Source of the DNA: Oscillospiraceae bacterium
GTDB taxonomy: Bacteria > Bacillota > Clostridia > Oscillospirales > Oscillospiraceae
Assembly: GCA_017631155.1 (NCBI GenBank)
Contig: JAGBTV010000084.1
Span: forward strand, 1 to 64,000
DNA length: 64,000 bases
Direction of reading: 5' to 3'
Positions 25,378 through 33,072 of the stretch are shown piece by piece. Position numbers and translations under genes: made by a program. Under the pieces are notes generated by a model, which did not search any database, was not told the origin of the DNA, and worked only from the letters and a program-made list of their open reading frames with translations. Every line of letters starts with the position of its first letter. Position 1 is the first letter of the stretch.

Positions 25378-26299
25378 GTTCCTTCTCCTTTCCAGCTGTC
25401 TTCTTTTGCGGAATCGCTCTCTTCCAGTAAGGAACGGCAAGGAACAGTGCAACGATCAGTGCAGTCAACAGTTTCAAGTCGTTGGTATCCAAGCCAGCTA
25501 GCAAAACGGCCTGTAGTACCAAATAATAGATCACAGCACCAATGACTACAGCAACAAGCTTTAAAGCAAAGTTGCGGAAAGCCTTGCTGAAAAGAACCTC
25601 ACCAATAATCACCGCTGCCAAACCAATTACGATTGCACCGCGACCCATATTCACATCAGCAGCACCTTGATACTGCGCGATAAGGCCACCCGCCATTGCT
25701 ACAATACCGTTTGACAACATCAGTCCAATGGTAATAACTCTCTTGGTATTAATACCCTGTGCCCGAGCCATGTTTTGATTGGCACCGGTAGCACGCATGG
25801 CACAGCCGTATTCCCGACCAAAGAACCAATATAGTAACGCAATCAAAACAGCAAGGAATATCACAAGGATCAACAACGGATTATCCAAAGATAACTCCTG
25901 CGCATAACGTTGGGACACAAGCAAATTGTACTTATTAGCATTAATTGCAGTATTGGCTCTACCATCCATGATTCGCAAATTTACGGAATACAACGCCAAC
26001 TGTGTCAAAATACCGGACAGAATAGCAGGTATACCACAGCGAGTGTGAAGCAGTCCGGTTGCCATGCCTGCAATCGCGCCTGCAACAAAAGCACAAAGTA
26101 GTGCAATCCACGGATTCACGCCCATGCGCATCAGCACAACACATATCGCACCGCCGGTAGCCAAAGATCCGTCAACCGTTAGGTCTGCTACATCCAATAT
26201 CCGATAAGTTAAGTATACACCAATTGCCATAATACCCCAAAGCAAGCCCTGGGACACAGCACCGGGCGATGCATTGAGAAATGCTTGAATAAAGTTCAT
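25370..26299 (-). CDS. ABC transporter permease (TrpXYZ-like uptake system)
   Basis: A 309-residue permease of the branched-chain amino acid/ribose type (BPD_transp_2). It has multiple membrane helices and family segments VYLTYRILDVADLTVDGSLA and MRATGANQNMARAQGINT. The second matches the cytoplasmic coupling loop. The ATG at 26299 has GAGGTGTATT upstream. It lies between the binding-protein and ATPase genes. Confidence 0.9.
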   Translation of the reverse strand: MNFIQAFLNASPGAVSQGLLWGIMAIGVYLTYRILDVADLTVDGSLATGGAICVVLMRMGVNPWIALLCAFVAGAIAGMATGLLHTRCGIPAILSGILTQLALYSVNLRIMDGRANTAINANKYNLLVSQRYAQELSLDNPLLILVIFLAVLIALLYWFFGREYGCAMRATGANQNMARAQGINTKRVITIGLMLSNGIVAMAGGLIAQYQGAADVNMGRGAIVIGLAAVIIGEVLFSKAFRNFALKLVAVVIGAVIYYLVLQAVLLAGLDTNDLKLLTALIVALFLAVPYWKRAIPQKKTAGKEKEHA

Positions 26300-26362
26300 A
26301 ATACACCTCAAGATTAGACAAGGGACAGGGTGTTGACACCCCGTCCCGGGTCATTATAAATA

Positions 26363-27319
26363 TTAGCTCAAAGGAGCATAGCCCTCAGGAATAGTGATAC
26401 CCAAAGCAGCGCAGTTTTCTGCATTGTACATTTTGGTAAACTCACTTGCATACTCTACAGGCATACTGGATACATCTGCCTGACCAGTCAGAATCTTTGC
26501 TGCCATCAAGCCGGTAGCATAACCCAGATCATAGTAATCGATGGAAAGCGTTGCAACGCCACAGCCTTTACAAATGCCGGACTCACCTGCTACAACAGGA
26601 ACCTTAGCAGGCACCACCACATTTGCAATTGCCTCAGTGTTGGCAGCTGCGGTATTATCTGTAGGAATATAAATCACATCAGAGGCGCTGCAGGCTGCCT
26701 GAGCAACAGAAGAAACGTCATTTGTATCTGTAAAACCAAAAGCCTTAACGGTGTATCCAAGTTTTTCCAGCTCAACGGTAATAACATCTACCTGATACTG
26801 GCTGTTGGGCTCACCGACGCAGTACAGAAGGCCAACATTCTTCTTATCGGGGAACAGTTCCTTGAGCATAGCCGCCTGATCTGCCAAAGGGGCAAGATCG
26901 GACGTACCGGAAACATTACCACCTACAGTACCGGTCCAGCTATCCAGTTCCAGCGCGGAAGCATAATCCGTAACAGAAGTACCCAAAACGGGAATCTTAT
27001 CTGTACCGGCAACAGCAGCCTGCAGAGCCGGAGTCGCATTTGCCATAATCAGATCCACACCGGAAGCCACAAAACCATTGATGATGGTAGTACATGCAGG
27101 TGCTTCGTTGGAAGCATTCTTTTCCTCAAAAGTAACCTTATCACCCAATTCCTTTACCAAGGCATCTTTAAAACCCTGAGTAGCTGCATCCAAAGCCTCA
27201 TGCTGAACCAACTGACAAATACCGACAACGTACTTACCGTCGTCGTTCTCGTTCTGCACGCAGGCTGTCATTGACACAAGCATAAGTACAACCAAAAGAA
27301 TTGCTAATAACTTTTTCAT
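26363..27319 (-). CDS. ABC transporter substrate-binding lipoprotein (PF04392 family)
   Basis: A 318-residue lipoprotein. The signal peptide MKKLLAILLVVLMLVSMTAC ends in the lipobox MTAC with C20 as the modified residue. The mature domain begins YVVGICQLVQHEALDAATQG and has the family segments IMANATPALQAA, PVLGTSVTDYASA and SIDYYDLGYATGLMAAKIL. This family includes streptococcal TrpX, so tryptophan, tyrosine or a related solute is possible but not shown. It is the first gene of its operon, with a near-consensus promoter. Confidence 0.9.
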   Translation of the reverse strand: MKKLLAILLVVLMLVSMTACVQNENDDGKYVVGICQLVQHEALDAATQGFKDALVKELGDKVTFEEKNASNEAPACTTIINGFVASGVDLIMANATPALQAAVAGTDKIPVLGTSVTDYASALELDSWTGTVGGNVSGTSDLAPLADQAAMLKELFPDKKNVGLLYCVGEPNSQYQVDVITVELEKLGYTVKAFGFTDTNDVSSVAQAACSASDVIYIPTDNTAAANTEAIANVVVPAKVPVVAGESGICKGCGVATLSIDYYDLGYATGLMAAKILTGQADVSSMPVEYASEFTKMYNAENCAALGITIPEGYAPLS

Positions 27320-27338
27320 AATTTATTATCTCCTTTGT

Positions 27339-27354
27339 ATACCGATTGCGGTAT
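27339..27354. promoter_or_regulatory. Inverted repeat at the transcript start of the ABC operon
   Basis: ATACCG-ATTG-CGGTAT is a perfect 6-bp-arm repeat just downstream of the ABC promoter -10 (27365-27370), about where transcription should start. That position suits a repressor operator. Confidence 0.4.
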
Positions 27355-27364
27355 TTATTGTCAT

Positions 27365-27393
27365 ACTATAGCACCAAACATTGCCCTTGTCAA
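27365..27393 (-). promoter_or_regulatory. Promoter of the ABC transporter operon
   Basis: On the minus strand TTGACA, a 17-base spacer, TATAGT: nearly perfect sigma-A consensus. Confidence 0.88.
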
Positions 27394-27420
27394 CTAAATT
27401 CCACAAAGTGCGGACATTTA

Positions 27421-27450
27421 TTTTTGTGCCAAAGACACTTGGCACAAAAA
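27421..27450. promoter_or_regulatory. Perfect 12-bp-arm palindrome between divergent promoters
   Basis: TTTTTGTGCCAA, six bases, TTGGCACAAAAA. The T-rich arm is 5' and the A-rich arm 3' on both strands, the opposite of an intrinsic terminator, so it looks like a protein-binding site. A half copy TTTTTGTGCAA lies at 27471-27481. It is 28 bases upstream of the ABC promoter -35. The 27320-27729 gap holds only regulatory elements. Confidence 0.55.
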
Positions 27451-27567
27451 TATGCAAATACAACAGTAATTTTTGTGCAAATCGACCACATTCTTGATGA
27501 TGCACAATCGGCAGATAACTTGTATATAATCAATTATCAATTGTTATGAAAAATCTCAAAATAATGC

Positions 27568-27596
27568 TTGACTTTTCTTGTAAAACATGATAATAT
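27568..27596 (+). promoter_or_regulatory. Promoter of rplJ-rplL
   Basis: TTGACT, a 17-base spacer, TAATAT, just ahead of the L10 leader. Confidence 0.85.
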
Positions 27597-27600
27597 TCAT

Positions 27601-27715
27601 CTGTTGCCAAAGACAGCAGGTGGCTATGCCGTAAGTCCTGCCGAGGTGCGCTTAAGATTTACGATCGTATTGCGTGTCTTTCTGTCTTCTGGCAGGAAGA
27701 CACTTTTTTATTTTC
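27601..27715 (+). ncRNA. Ribosomal protein L10 leader
   Basis: The RNA leader to which the L10-L12 complex binds to repress rplJ-rplL. It contains the conserved strings CCAAAGACAGCAGGTGGC and TAAGTCCTGCCGAGGTGCG, which form the kink-turn and pairing AGCAGG/CCTGC. It ends with a terminator-like hairpin GTGTCTT/AAGACAC (27674-27703) followed by TTTTTTA. This suggests control by early termination. Confidence 0.92.
27674..27710 (+). terminator. Attenuator hairpin inside the L10 leader
   Basis: GTGTCTT pairs with AAGACAC around a loop that holds a second small hairpin, then TTTTTTATTTT. It lies 20 bases before the rplJ start. Confidence 0.7.
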
Positions 27716-27729
27716 GGAGGTGAAAATCT

Positions 27730-28263
27730 ATGCCCAACGCAAAGGTTCATGAGACCAAAAAGGCAGTCGTTGAAGCCCTGACCGGCAAGATCAAGGAATC
27801 CTCTTCCATTGTTTTCGTCGACTACAAGGGTATCACTGTCGCTCAGGATACCGAGCTGCGTAAGCAGTTCCGTGAAGCTGGTGTTGAGTACACTGTTATC
27901 AAGAACACTCTGACCCGTTTCGCAGCCAAGAACAACGGCTACGACTTCGACGAGGTTCTGAACGGTACCACCGCTATGGCTTCCACCACCGGCGACCCCA
28001 TCGCCCCTGCTCGTATCGTTTGCGAGTTCGCCAAGAAGAACAAGGGTGTTAACCTGACCATTAAGGGTGGCGTTGTTGAAGGCTCTGTTCTGTCCGCTGA
28101 TCAGCTGAATGGCTTCGGCGAACTGCCCAGCAAGAACGCTCTGGTTGCATCCGTCCTCGGTACCTTCCTGGCACCTATCTCCAGCCTGGCTTTCGTCCTG
28201 GACCAGATCCGGGAGCAGAAGGAAGGCGGCGCTCCCGCTGCCGAAGCTCCTGCTGAAGCCTGA
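27730..28263 (+). CDS. rplJ: 50S ribosomal protein L10
   Basis: L10 anchors the L7/L12 stalk on the 50S subunit. The 177-residue product begins [17 protein letters not shown] and has the usual [20 protein letters not shown] segment and an alanine-rich C-terminal helix (PAAEAPAEA). CGGAGGTGAAAATCT precedes the ATG. It is controlled by the L10 leader directly upstream. Confidence 0.97.
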   Translation: MPNAKVHETKKAVVEALTGKIKESSSIVFVDYKGITVAQDTELRKQFREAGVEYTVIKNTLTRFAAKNNGYDFDEVLNGTTAMASTTGDPIAPARIVCEFAKKNKGVNLTIKGGVVEGSVLSADQLNGFGELPSKNALVASVLGTFLAPISSLAFVLDQIREQKEGGAPAAEAPAEA

Positions 28264-28319
28264 TTCGTTTAAACAACAAACAAAACACACAAATTACATT
28301 ATTTAGGAGGATTATTACA

Positions 28320-28697
28320 ATGGCTAGTGAAAAAGTCACTGCTCTCGTTGAAGAAGTTAAGGGTCTGACCGTTCTGGAGCTGTCCGAGCTGGTTCACACT
28401 CTGGAGGAAGTTTTCGGTGTTTCTGCCGCCGCTGCTGCTGTCGCCGCTCCCGCTGCTGGCGCTGCTGCTGCTGAGGTTGAGGAGAAGACCGAGTTCGACG
28501 TTATCCTGAAGGAAGCTGGCGCTTCCAAGCTGAACGTCATCAAGGTTGTCCGCGCCATTACCGGCCTGGGCCTGAAGGACGCTAAGGATTTGGTTGACAA
28601 CTGCCCCAAGACTCTGAAGGAAGCTGTCTCCAAGGAAGACGCCGAGAAGATGGTTGCCGAGCTGAAGGAAGCCGGTGCCGTTGCCGAGCTGAAGTAA
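28320..28697 (+). CDS. rplL: 50S ribosomal protein L7/L12
   Basis: The stalk protein that recruits translational GTPases. Of 125 residues, the N-terminal dimerisation domain has [18 protein letters not shown], an alanine-rich hinge follows ([17 protein letters not shown]), and the C-terminal domain has [16 protein letters not shown] and [19 protein letters not shown] precedes the ATG. A strong terminator follows 24 bases after the stop. Confidence 0.97.
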   Translation: MASEKVTALVEEVKGLTVLELSELVHTLEEVFGVSAAAAAVAAPAAGAAAAEVEEKTEFDVILKEAGASKLNVIKVVRAITGLGLKDAKDLVDNCPKTLKEAVSKEDAEKMVAELKEAGAVAELK

Positions 28698-28720
28698 TTT
28701 CAGTTTTCCTTGCTTTTTTA

Positions 28721-28756
28721 CAGCCGCCAGATAGACTCTGGCGGCTGTTCCTTTTA
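28721..28756 (+). terminator. Terminator of rplJ-rplL
   Basis: ACAGCCGCCAGA pairs with TCTGGCGGCTGT around TAGAC, then TCCTTTT. Confidence 0.88.
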
Positions 28757-28766
28757 GGAGGTTTCT

Positions 28767-29585
28767 ATGGACAAAATCAACGATTTTCTTCAATCCAAAA
28801 TCCCCGAATCTCTTGATGTTCAAGTGTATCTAAAAGCAACTGTCGTATTTTCCGTTGCGTTTTTATTAATTGGAATCTTAGGCAGATTTCTGTTCGGTAA
28901 AAAATCCACATTAAATCATGCAATTTCATCTTCTATCAGCATTCTTTACATTTACGTTGTTACAATCGCCGTTTATAGCTTAGGCGTAGATTTGTCATTC
29001 CTGATTTCCCCCCTGCCGTTCATCAGCATGTCCGGAAATACATTGTCGATTTTTATATTCGAGGGAATGCATTATACCATTATTTGTAACCAAGTCCTTA
29101 GCATGGTAATTCTTGCATTTCTAGCCAATCTTGCTGACAGTTGGTTGCCAACAGGCAAAAACATTTTCGCTTGGTTCTTCTTCCGCATTATTTCCGTTCT
29201 GCTCGCTATGGTGCTGCACTTGATTGCCAATGCAATTATTTCCGTTCTGCTCCCTGATGGATTTTTGACCTGGGCACCGGTTATTTTGCTTGGTCTGTTG
29301 GTCTCTCTTTTGGCAGTCGGTTTCTTAAAAATTCCCATCGGCGCGCTGTTGTCTGTGACTGTTCATCCTTTTATTGGAATCTTATACACTTTCTTTTTTG
29401 CCAATATTGTCGGTAAGCAAATATCAAAAGCTGTATTGTCCACCGGTCTGCTGGTTGGCCTGGTGTATCTGTTAAATTACTTCCAGGTTACAACGCTATT
29501 TATCGCATCAGCTGCACTGGTTGGCTATATTCCCCTGCTGATCATTCTGTTATTCGTATGGTATCTTGTTGGTCGACTGTTATAA
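28767..29585 (+). CDS. Polytopic membrane protein of unknown function
   Basis: A 272-residue very hydrophobic protein with about eight predicted membrane helices and no signal peptide. The N-terminal 22 residues are soluble (MDKINDFLQSKIPESLDVQV). Charged residues are rare after residue 60. I do not recognise a named family. TTTTAGGAGGTTTCT precedes the ATG. The gene lies just behind the rplL terminator, which runs to within 10 bases of its start, so some readthrough from the ribosomal transcript is possible; I see no separate promoter. A bidirectional terminator follows. Confidence 0.8.
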   Translation: MDKINDFLQSKIPESLDVQVYLKATVVFSVAFLLIGILGRFLFGKKSTLNHAISSSISILYIYVVTIAVYSLGVDLSFLISPLPFISMSGNTLSIFIFEGMHYTIICNQVLSMVILAFLANLADSWLPTGKNIFAWFFFRIISVLLAMVLHLIANAIISVLLPDGFLTWAPVILLGLLVSLLAVGFLKIPIGALLSVTVHPFIGILYTFFFANIVGKQISKAVLSTGLLVGLVYLLNYFQVTTLFIASAALVGYIPLLIILLFVWYLVGRLL

Positions 29586-29587
29586 GC

Positions 29588-29625
29588 AATCCCCCATTTG
29601 CAGTAGCAAATGGGGGATTTTTTCA
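29588..29625. terminator. Bidirectional terminator between the membrane protein gene and mrp
   Basis: AATCCCCCATTTGC pairs with GCAAATGGGGGATT around AGTA, followed by Ts. Confidence 0.93.
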
Positions 29626-30447
29626 GATAGATTCAATTTTTGTAATTGCTTCCTGCAAAGCATCTACATTTACCGATTCCATCAAACCGCTGTCATAAGC
29701 TGCAGCCACCTTGGGGTCAATGGGAAGGCGCGCCAAAACAGGAAGATCAAATTCATTGGCAACTGCATCCAAGTGACTCTTGCCAAATACTTCAATTTTC
29801 TTTCCGCAATCCGGGCATTCCAAGTAGGCATAATTTTCAACAAAGCCCAAAATTGGAATGTGCATCATATTTGCCATTTTTACAGCCTTGGATACGATCA
29901 TACTCACCAAATCCTGAGGACTGGTAATAATAACCACACCATCAACAGGAAGGCTTTGGAACACAGTCAGCGGCACATCGCCGGTTCCGGGAGGCATATC
30001 CACAAAGAGATAGTCCACATCTTCCCAAATGACATCTGTCCAAAACTGTTTAACTGCACCGGCAATAACAGGACCACGCCACACAACAGGAGACGCAGGA
30101 TCATCCAAAAGCAAATTGATAGACATCACCTGAATGCCACCCTTAGACAGTGCAGGATAAAGTCCATCTTCATTGGCACCCTGGCACTCCGTCACACCAA
30201 ATGCAGTAGGAGCAGAGGGTCCGGTAATATCCGCATCCAAAACACCGACACGCTTACCTTTTCTAGCCATAGCAACCGCCAGCATGGATGTGACCGTAGA
30301 CTTACCGACACCGCCTTTTCCGGACACAACTGCAATCACCTTTTTGATACTGGACTTGGGATTCTTTTCTGCAAGCAGACTTTCTTTCTTGCGATCACCG
30401 CAATCAGAACTTCCGCAAGAAGCGCAATTTCCGTTACATGAACTCAT
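29623..30447 (-). CDS. Mrp/NBP35-type iron-sulfur cluster carrier ATPase
   Basis: A 274-residue P-loop ATPase that transfers Fe-S clusters to target proteins. The N-terminus has a cysteine set C4, C8, C11, C16 (SCNGNCASCGSSDC) as in NBP35-like forms, then Walker A GKGGVGKST (residues 43-51) and the C-terminal cluster-bridging CxxC as LECPDCGKK. I start it at the ATG at 30447 with GGAG upstream; a longer frame to 30549 covers the promoter. It is monocistronic. Confidence 0.92.
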   Translation of the reverse strand: MSSCNGNCASCGSSDCGDRKKESLLAEKNPKSSIKKVIAVVSGKGGVGKSTVTSMLAVAMARKGKRVGVLDADITGPSAPTAFGVTECQGANEDGLYPALSKGGIQVMSINLLLDDPASPVVWRGPVIAGAVKQFWTDVIWEDVDYLFVDMPPGTGDVPLTVFQSLPVDGVVIITSPQDLVSMIVSKAVKMANMMHIPILGFVENYAYLECPDCGKKIEVFGKSHLDAVANEFDLPVLARLPIDPKVAAAYDSGLMESVNVDALQEAITKIESI

Positions 30448-30484
30448 AAATACAATCTCCTTTTCTTCGTCAAAATCTTGATTG

Positions 30485-30513
30485 ATTATAGCACAACTAA
30501 GCATGCTTCGCAA
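30485..30513 (-). promoter_or_regulatory. Promoter of the mrp gene
   Basis: On the minus strand TTGCGA, a 17-base spacer, TATAAT. Confidence 0.82.
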
Positions 30514-30572
30514 GAGGCTTATCCTCATCATCATTTGGGCAGTTAACAAGATTTTGGAAGTAACGAAATGAT

Positions 30573-30608
30573 AATAGCACTGTTCGGATGTTTCCGAACA
30601 GTGCTATT
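30573..30608. terminator. Terminator after the ABC-F gene
   Basis: A 16-bp perfect stem (AATAGCACTGTTCGGA with TCCGAACAGTGCTATT) starts directly after the ABC-F stop codon. The U-tract is short, so it may also protect the 3' end. Confidence 0.8.
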
Positions 30609-32480
30609 TTACATTACATTCTCTTGGGCCGACTCCCACTGCTCCATCAGTTCCAAAAGAGCCGATTCAGCCTCATCTTTTTCTGCTAAAAGCCGCGTCA
30701 ATTCCTGATAATCTGAAGCTGCTGCTTCAATCTTCGCATCAAATTCAGCAATGAATGCTTCCTGCTTCTCGATTTCCCGCTCCAGTCGGCGTATCAGCTT
30801 CTCTGTCTCTTTGGTGCCGCCTTTAACTTTTTCCTTTTTAGGCTTTGGCACAGATGTTACAACCGGAGCTGTCATTGCTTCATGCTCCAGGATAGAGCGA
30901 TACTTGGTATATCCACAGGAAAAATCACGGATCGTGCCATCTTCCAGAAGCCAAATGCGTTCTGCAAATTTCTCAATAAAGTAGCGATCATGGCTCACAA
31001 ACAAGAGAACGCCTTCAAACTCCTCAATAGCAGCTTCGATCCATTCCCGGGAAGCGATGTCCAGATGGTTCGTAGGCTCGTCCAAAATCAGAAGATTGAT
31101 TTTCTCGTCCATCAGCATACAAAGCCGTAGACGGCTTTGCTCACCGCCAGACAGATTTTTGACCTCTTTGAACACATCTTCGCCTTGGAACAAAAAGGTA
31201 CCCAAACGGTCTCGGGCGACCTGCGGTGTACAATTTTTCTCATAGAGCATTGTATCGTACAAGCTCCGCTCAGGATGAGAAAAATGAATAATCTGAGGAA
31301 GGTATCCCCACTTTACCGTAGGGCCAAACTGGATCTTACCGGCACAGGCTTCTTCTCCGATCAGACACTTAATAAATGTACTTTTTCCGGTTCCGTTATC
31401 ACCTAAAATAGCGATCCGTTCTCCGCTTTCCACATTTAAATTTACATCCTGAAAAAGAGTTCGCTCACCAAATCCTTTGGAAAGCCCCTTCGTACGAAAA
31501 ACAACATCACCGGAAAAATCTTTTTCTCCGAAGGTGGCCTTCATGGTCTTTTCCGTTTTGGGGCGCTCAGTCTTTTTAATGCGCTCCATCCGATGCTGGA
31601 TCGACATAGCGCGACGGTAAAGGGTACGGTTGTTGATGCCCCAACCCTTCATCCGTTCCACGGTATAACCTAACTGCTTCAGTTTGGCCTGTTCCTGCTC
31701 GTACTGTTTCATCTGCAAGTCAAACCGCGCCTGCTTTTCATTAATGTAAAAAGAATAGTTGCCGGAGTAAAACTCGGCATGACCATCCACAATCTCAATG
31801 ACCCGTTTTGCAATTCGATCAATAAAATAGCGGTCATGAGAAATCGCAAGAACGGTACCTTTAAATGTGTTAATGTAGCCTTCCAACCACTCTACGCTTC
31901 GCAGGTCAAGATGGTTTGTAGGCTCATCCAAAAGAAGGATATCCGTCTTCTCCAACAAAAGCCGCGCAAGATTGACACGGGTCTTTTCACCACCAGAAAG
32001 ACTGGAAAAAAACTGAGAACGCTGTTCAAAGGGAATGCCCAGACCATTACAGACTTTATCCACATCCACATCCATTTCGTATCCGCCGCCGGACTGAAAA
32101 CGGTTGCTTAAATTGTCATACTCACGAAGTTGCTCCTGGGAAACATCTGCTCCCATCATACTCTCAAGCTGTTCCATTTTCCGCTTCACAGACATCAAAT
32201 CAGCAAAAGCTGAGCGGAGTACATCATCAACTGTATAACCGGACGGAAAATTTGGAATCTGAGATATCAACCCAATTCGCTTATGCGGATTGATATAAAC
32301 TTCACCGCTATCATAATCCATTTGACCGGTCAGAATTTTGAACAGAGTGGTTTTGCCGCAGCCGTTGCGACCAAGAATAGCAACGCACTCCCCCTCCTGG
32401 ACCTCAAAAGAAAGATCTTCCAGCAGATTCTCTCCGATCACAAAGAACTTTGTTAAGTTTTTAACATGGATATCAACCAT
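30609..32480 (-). CDS. ABC-F family ATPase (ribosome-associated)
   Basis: A 623-residue soluble protein with two ABC modules and no membrane part, the ABC-F plan of factors that act at the ribosomal E site. Walker A motifs are GRNGCGKTT and GDNGTGKST, with signatures LSGGEKTR and LSGGEQSR, and LLLDEPTNHLD and LILDEPTNHLD as Walker B. A helical linker with many basic residues joins them, and a C-terminal coiled coil follows (about 545-610). It is closer to the housekeeping Uup/YdiF group than to resistance proteins, as far as can be judged by eye. The start overlaps the rnmV end by 8 bases. Confidence 0.9.
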   Translation of the reverse strand: MVDIHVKNLTKFFVIGENLLEDLSFEVQEGECVAILGRNGCGKTTLFKILTGQMDYDSGEVYINPHKRIGLISQIPNFPSGYTVDDVLRSAFADLMSVKRKMEQLESMMGADVSQEQLREYDNLSNRFQSGGGYEMDVDVDKVCNGLGIPFEQRSQFFSSLSGGEKTRVNLARLLLEKTDILLLDEPTNHLDLRSVEWLEGYINTFKGTVLAISHDRYFIDRIAKRVIEIVDGHAEFYSGNYSFYINEKQARFDLQMKQYEQEQAKLKQLGYTVERMKGWGINNRTLYRRAMSIQHRMERIKKTERPKTEKTMKATFGEKDFSGDVVFRTKGLSKGFGERTLFQDVNLNVESGERIAILGDNGTGKSTFIKCLIGEEACAGKIQFGPTVKWGYLPQIIHFSHPERSLYDTMLYEKNCTPQVARDRLGTFLFQGEDVFKEVKNLSGGEQSRLRLCMLMDEKINLLILDEPTNHLDIASREWIEAAIEEFEGVLLFVSHDRYFIEKFAERIWLLEDGTIRDFSCGYTKYRSILEHEAMTAPVVTSVPKPKKEKVKGGTKETEKLIRRLEREIEKQEAFIAEFDAKIEAAASDYQELTRLLAEKDEAESALLELMEQWESAQENVM

Positions 32481-33072
32481 TGTTATTCTCCAATGTATTT
32501 ACAATCTGCTGAAGCTCCTGTAAGGAATACAGAAGGTTCAAGGCTTGCAGCATGCTGTTTGCGCTCATGTTCGCAGGAAAACCTAACATACGCAAAAGCT
32601 GAGCGCGCTTTCCGGCAGCATTCTGTCCTCCTGAGAGCCCCAGTTCCATCAGATTCTGCTTTGTAATCCGAACGGACACACAACTCGGTCCCTCATCAAA
32701 GGTAGCTCCTGCGCGACGCAGAGCCTCCAGAATAACCTCCGGCTTCATACCCTCTACCCCCAGCTTTCCTTCTTTACCGGGTGTCTGTTTCCGGCGCTCT
32801 TTGCCAAAAACATCCGGAGTATATGCATGCTTTAGAAATTCAGAAGGAATCGCACTTTTTAGGTAATTTCGGATCACCAAACCTGCGCCATCGGCATCTG
32901 TAAAAACGATCAGTCCGCGTTTTTTCGCAATTTTGCGCAACAAATCCAGTTGCTGTTTATCATGAAAAATACCAAATCCGGATGTTTCTAAAACAGTCGC
33001 ATCCACAATTTGCAGTAATGTATTTTTATCATACCGGCCTTCTACAACAATCGCTTCCCGGATTTTAACCAT
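32473..33072 (-). CDS. rnmV: Ribonuclease M5
   Basis: RNase M5 matures 5S rRNA in low-GC Gram-positives. The 199-residue product starts with a Toprim domain (MVKIREAIVVEGRYDK, with the catalytic glutamate in VEG, and FTDADGAG). The ATG at 33072 has AGGAGG upstream and overlaps the holA stop by 8 bases; a TTG at 33090 would put the site inside the gene. Lying between holA and an ABC-F gene, it is presumably cotranscribed with both. Confidence 0.92.
   Translation of the reverse strand: MVKIREAIVVEGRYDKNTLLQIVDATVLETSGFGIFHDKQQLDLLRKIAKKRGLIVFTDADGAGLVIRNYLKSAIPSEFLKHAYTPDVFGKERRKQTPGKEGKLGVEGMKPEVILEALRRAGATFDEGPSCVSVRITKQNLMELGLSGGQNAAGKRAQLLRMLGFPANMSANSMLQALNLLYSLQELQQIVNTLENNNG

Noticed and set aside
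27421..27450. The palindrome as an intrinsic terminator
   Set aside because: The T-rich arm comes first and the A-rich arm last on both strands, with no T-run after the stem; it is better read as a DNA-binding site.
29566..30441. A 291-codon open frame on the plus strand
   Set aside because: Antisense to the mrp gene and crossing a strong terminator; a shadow.
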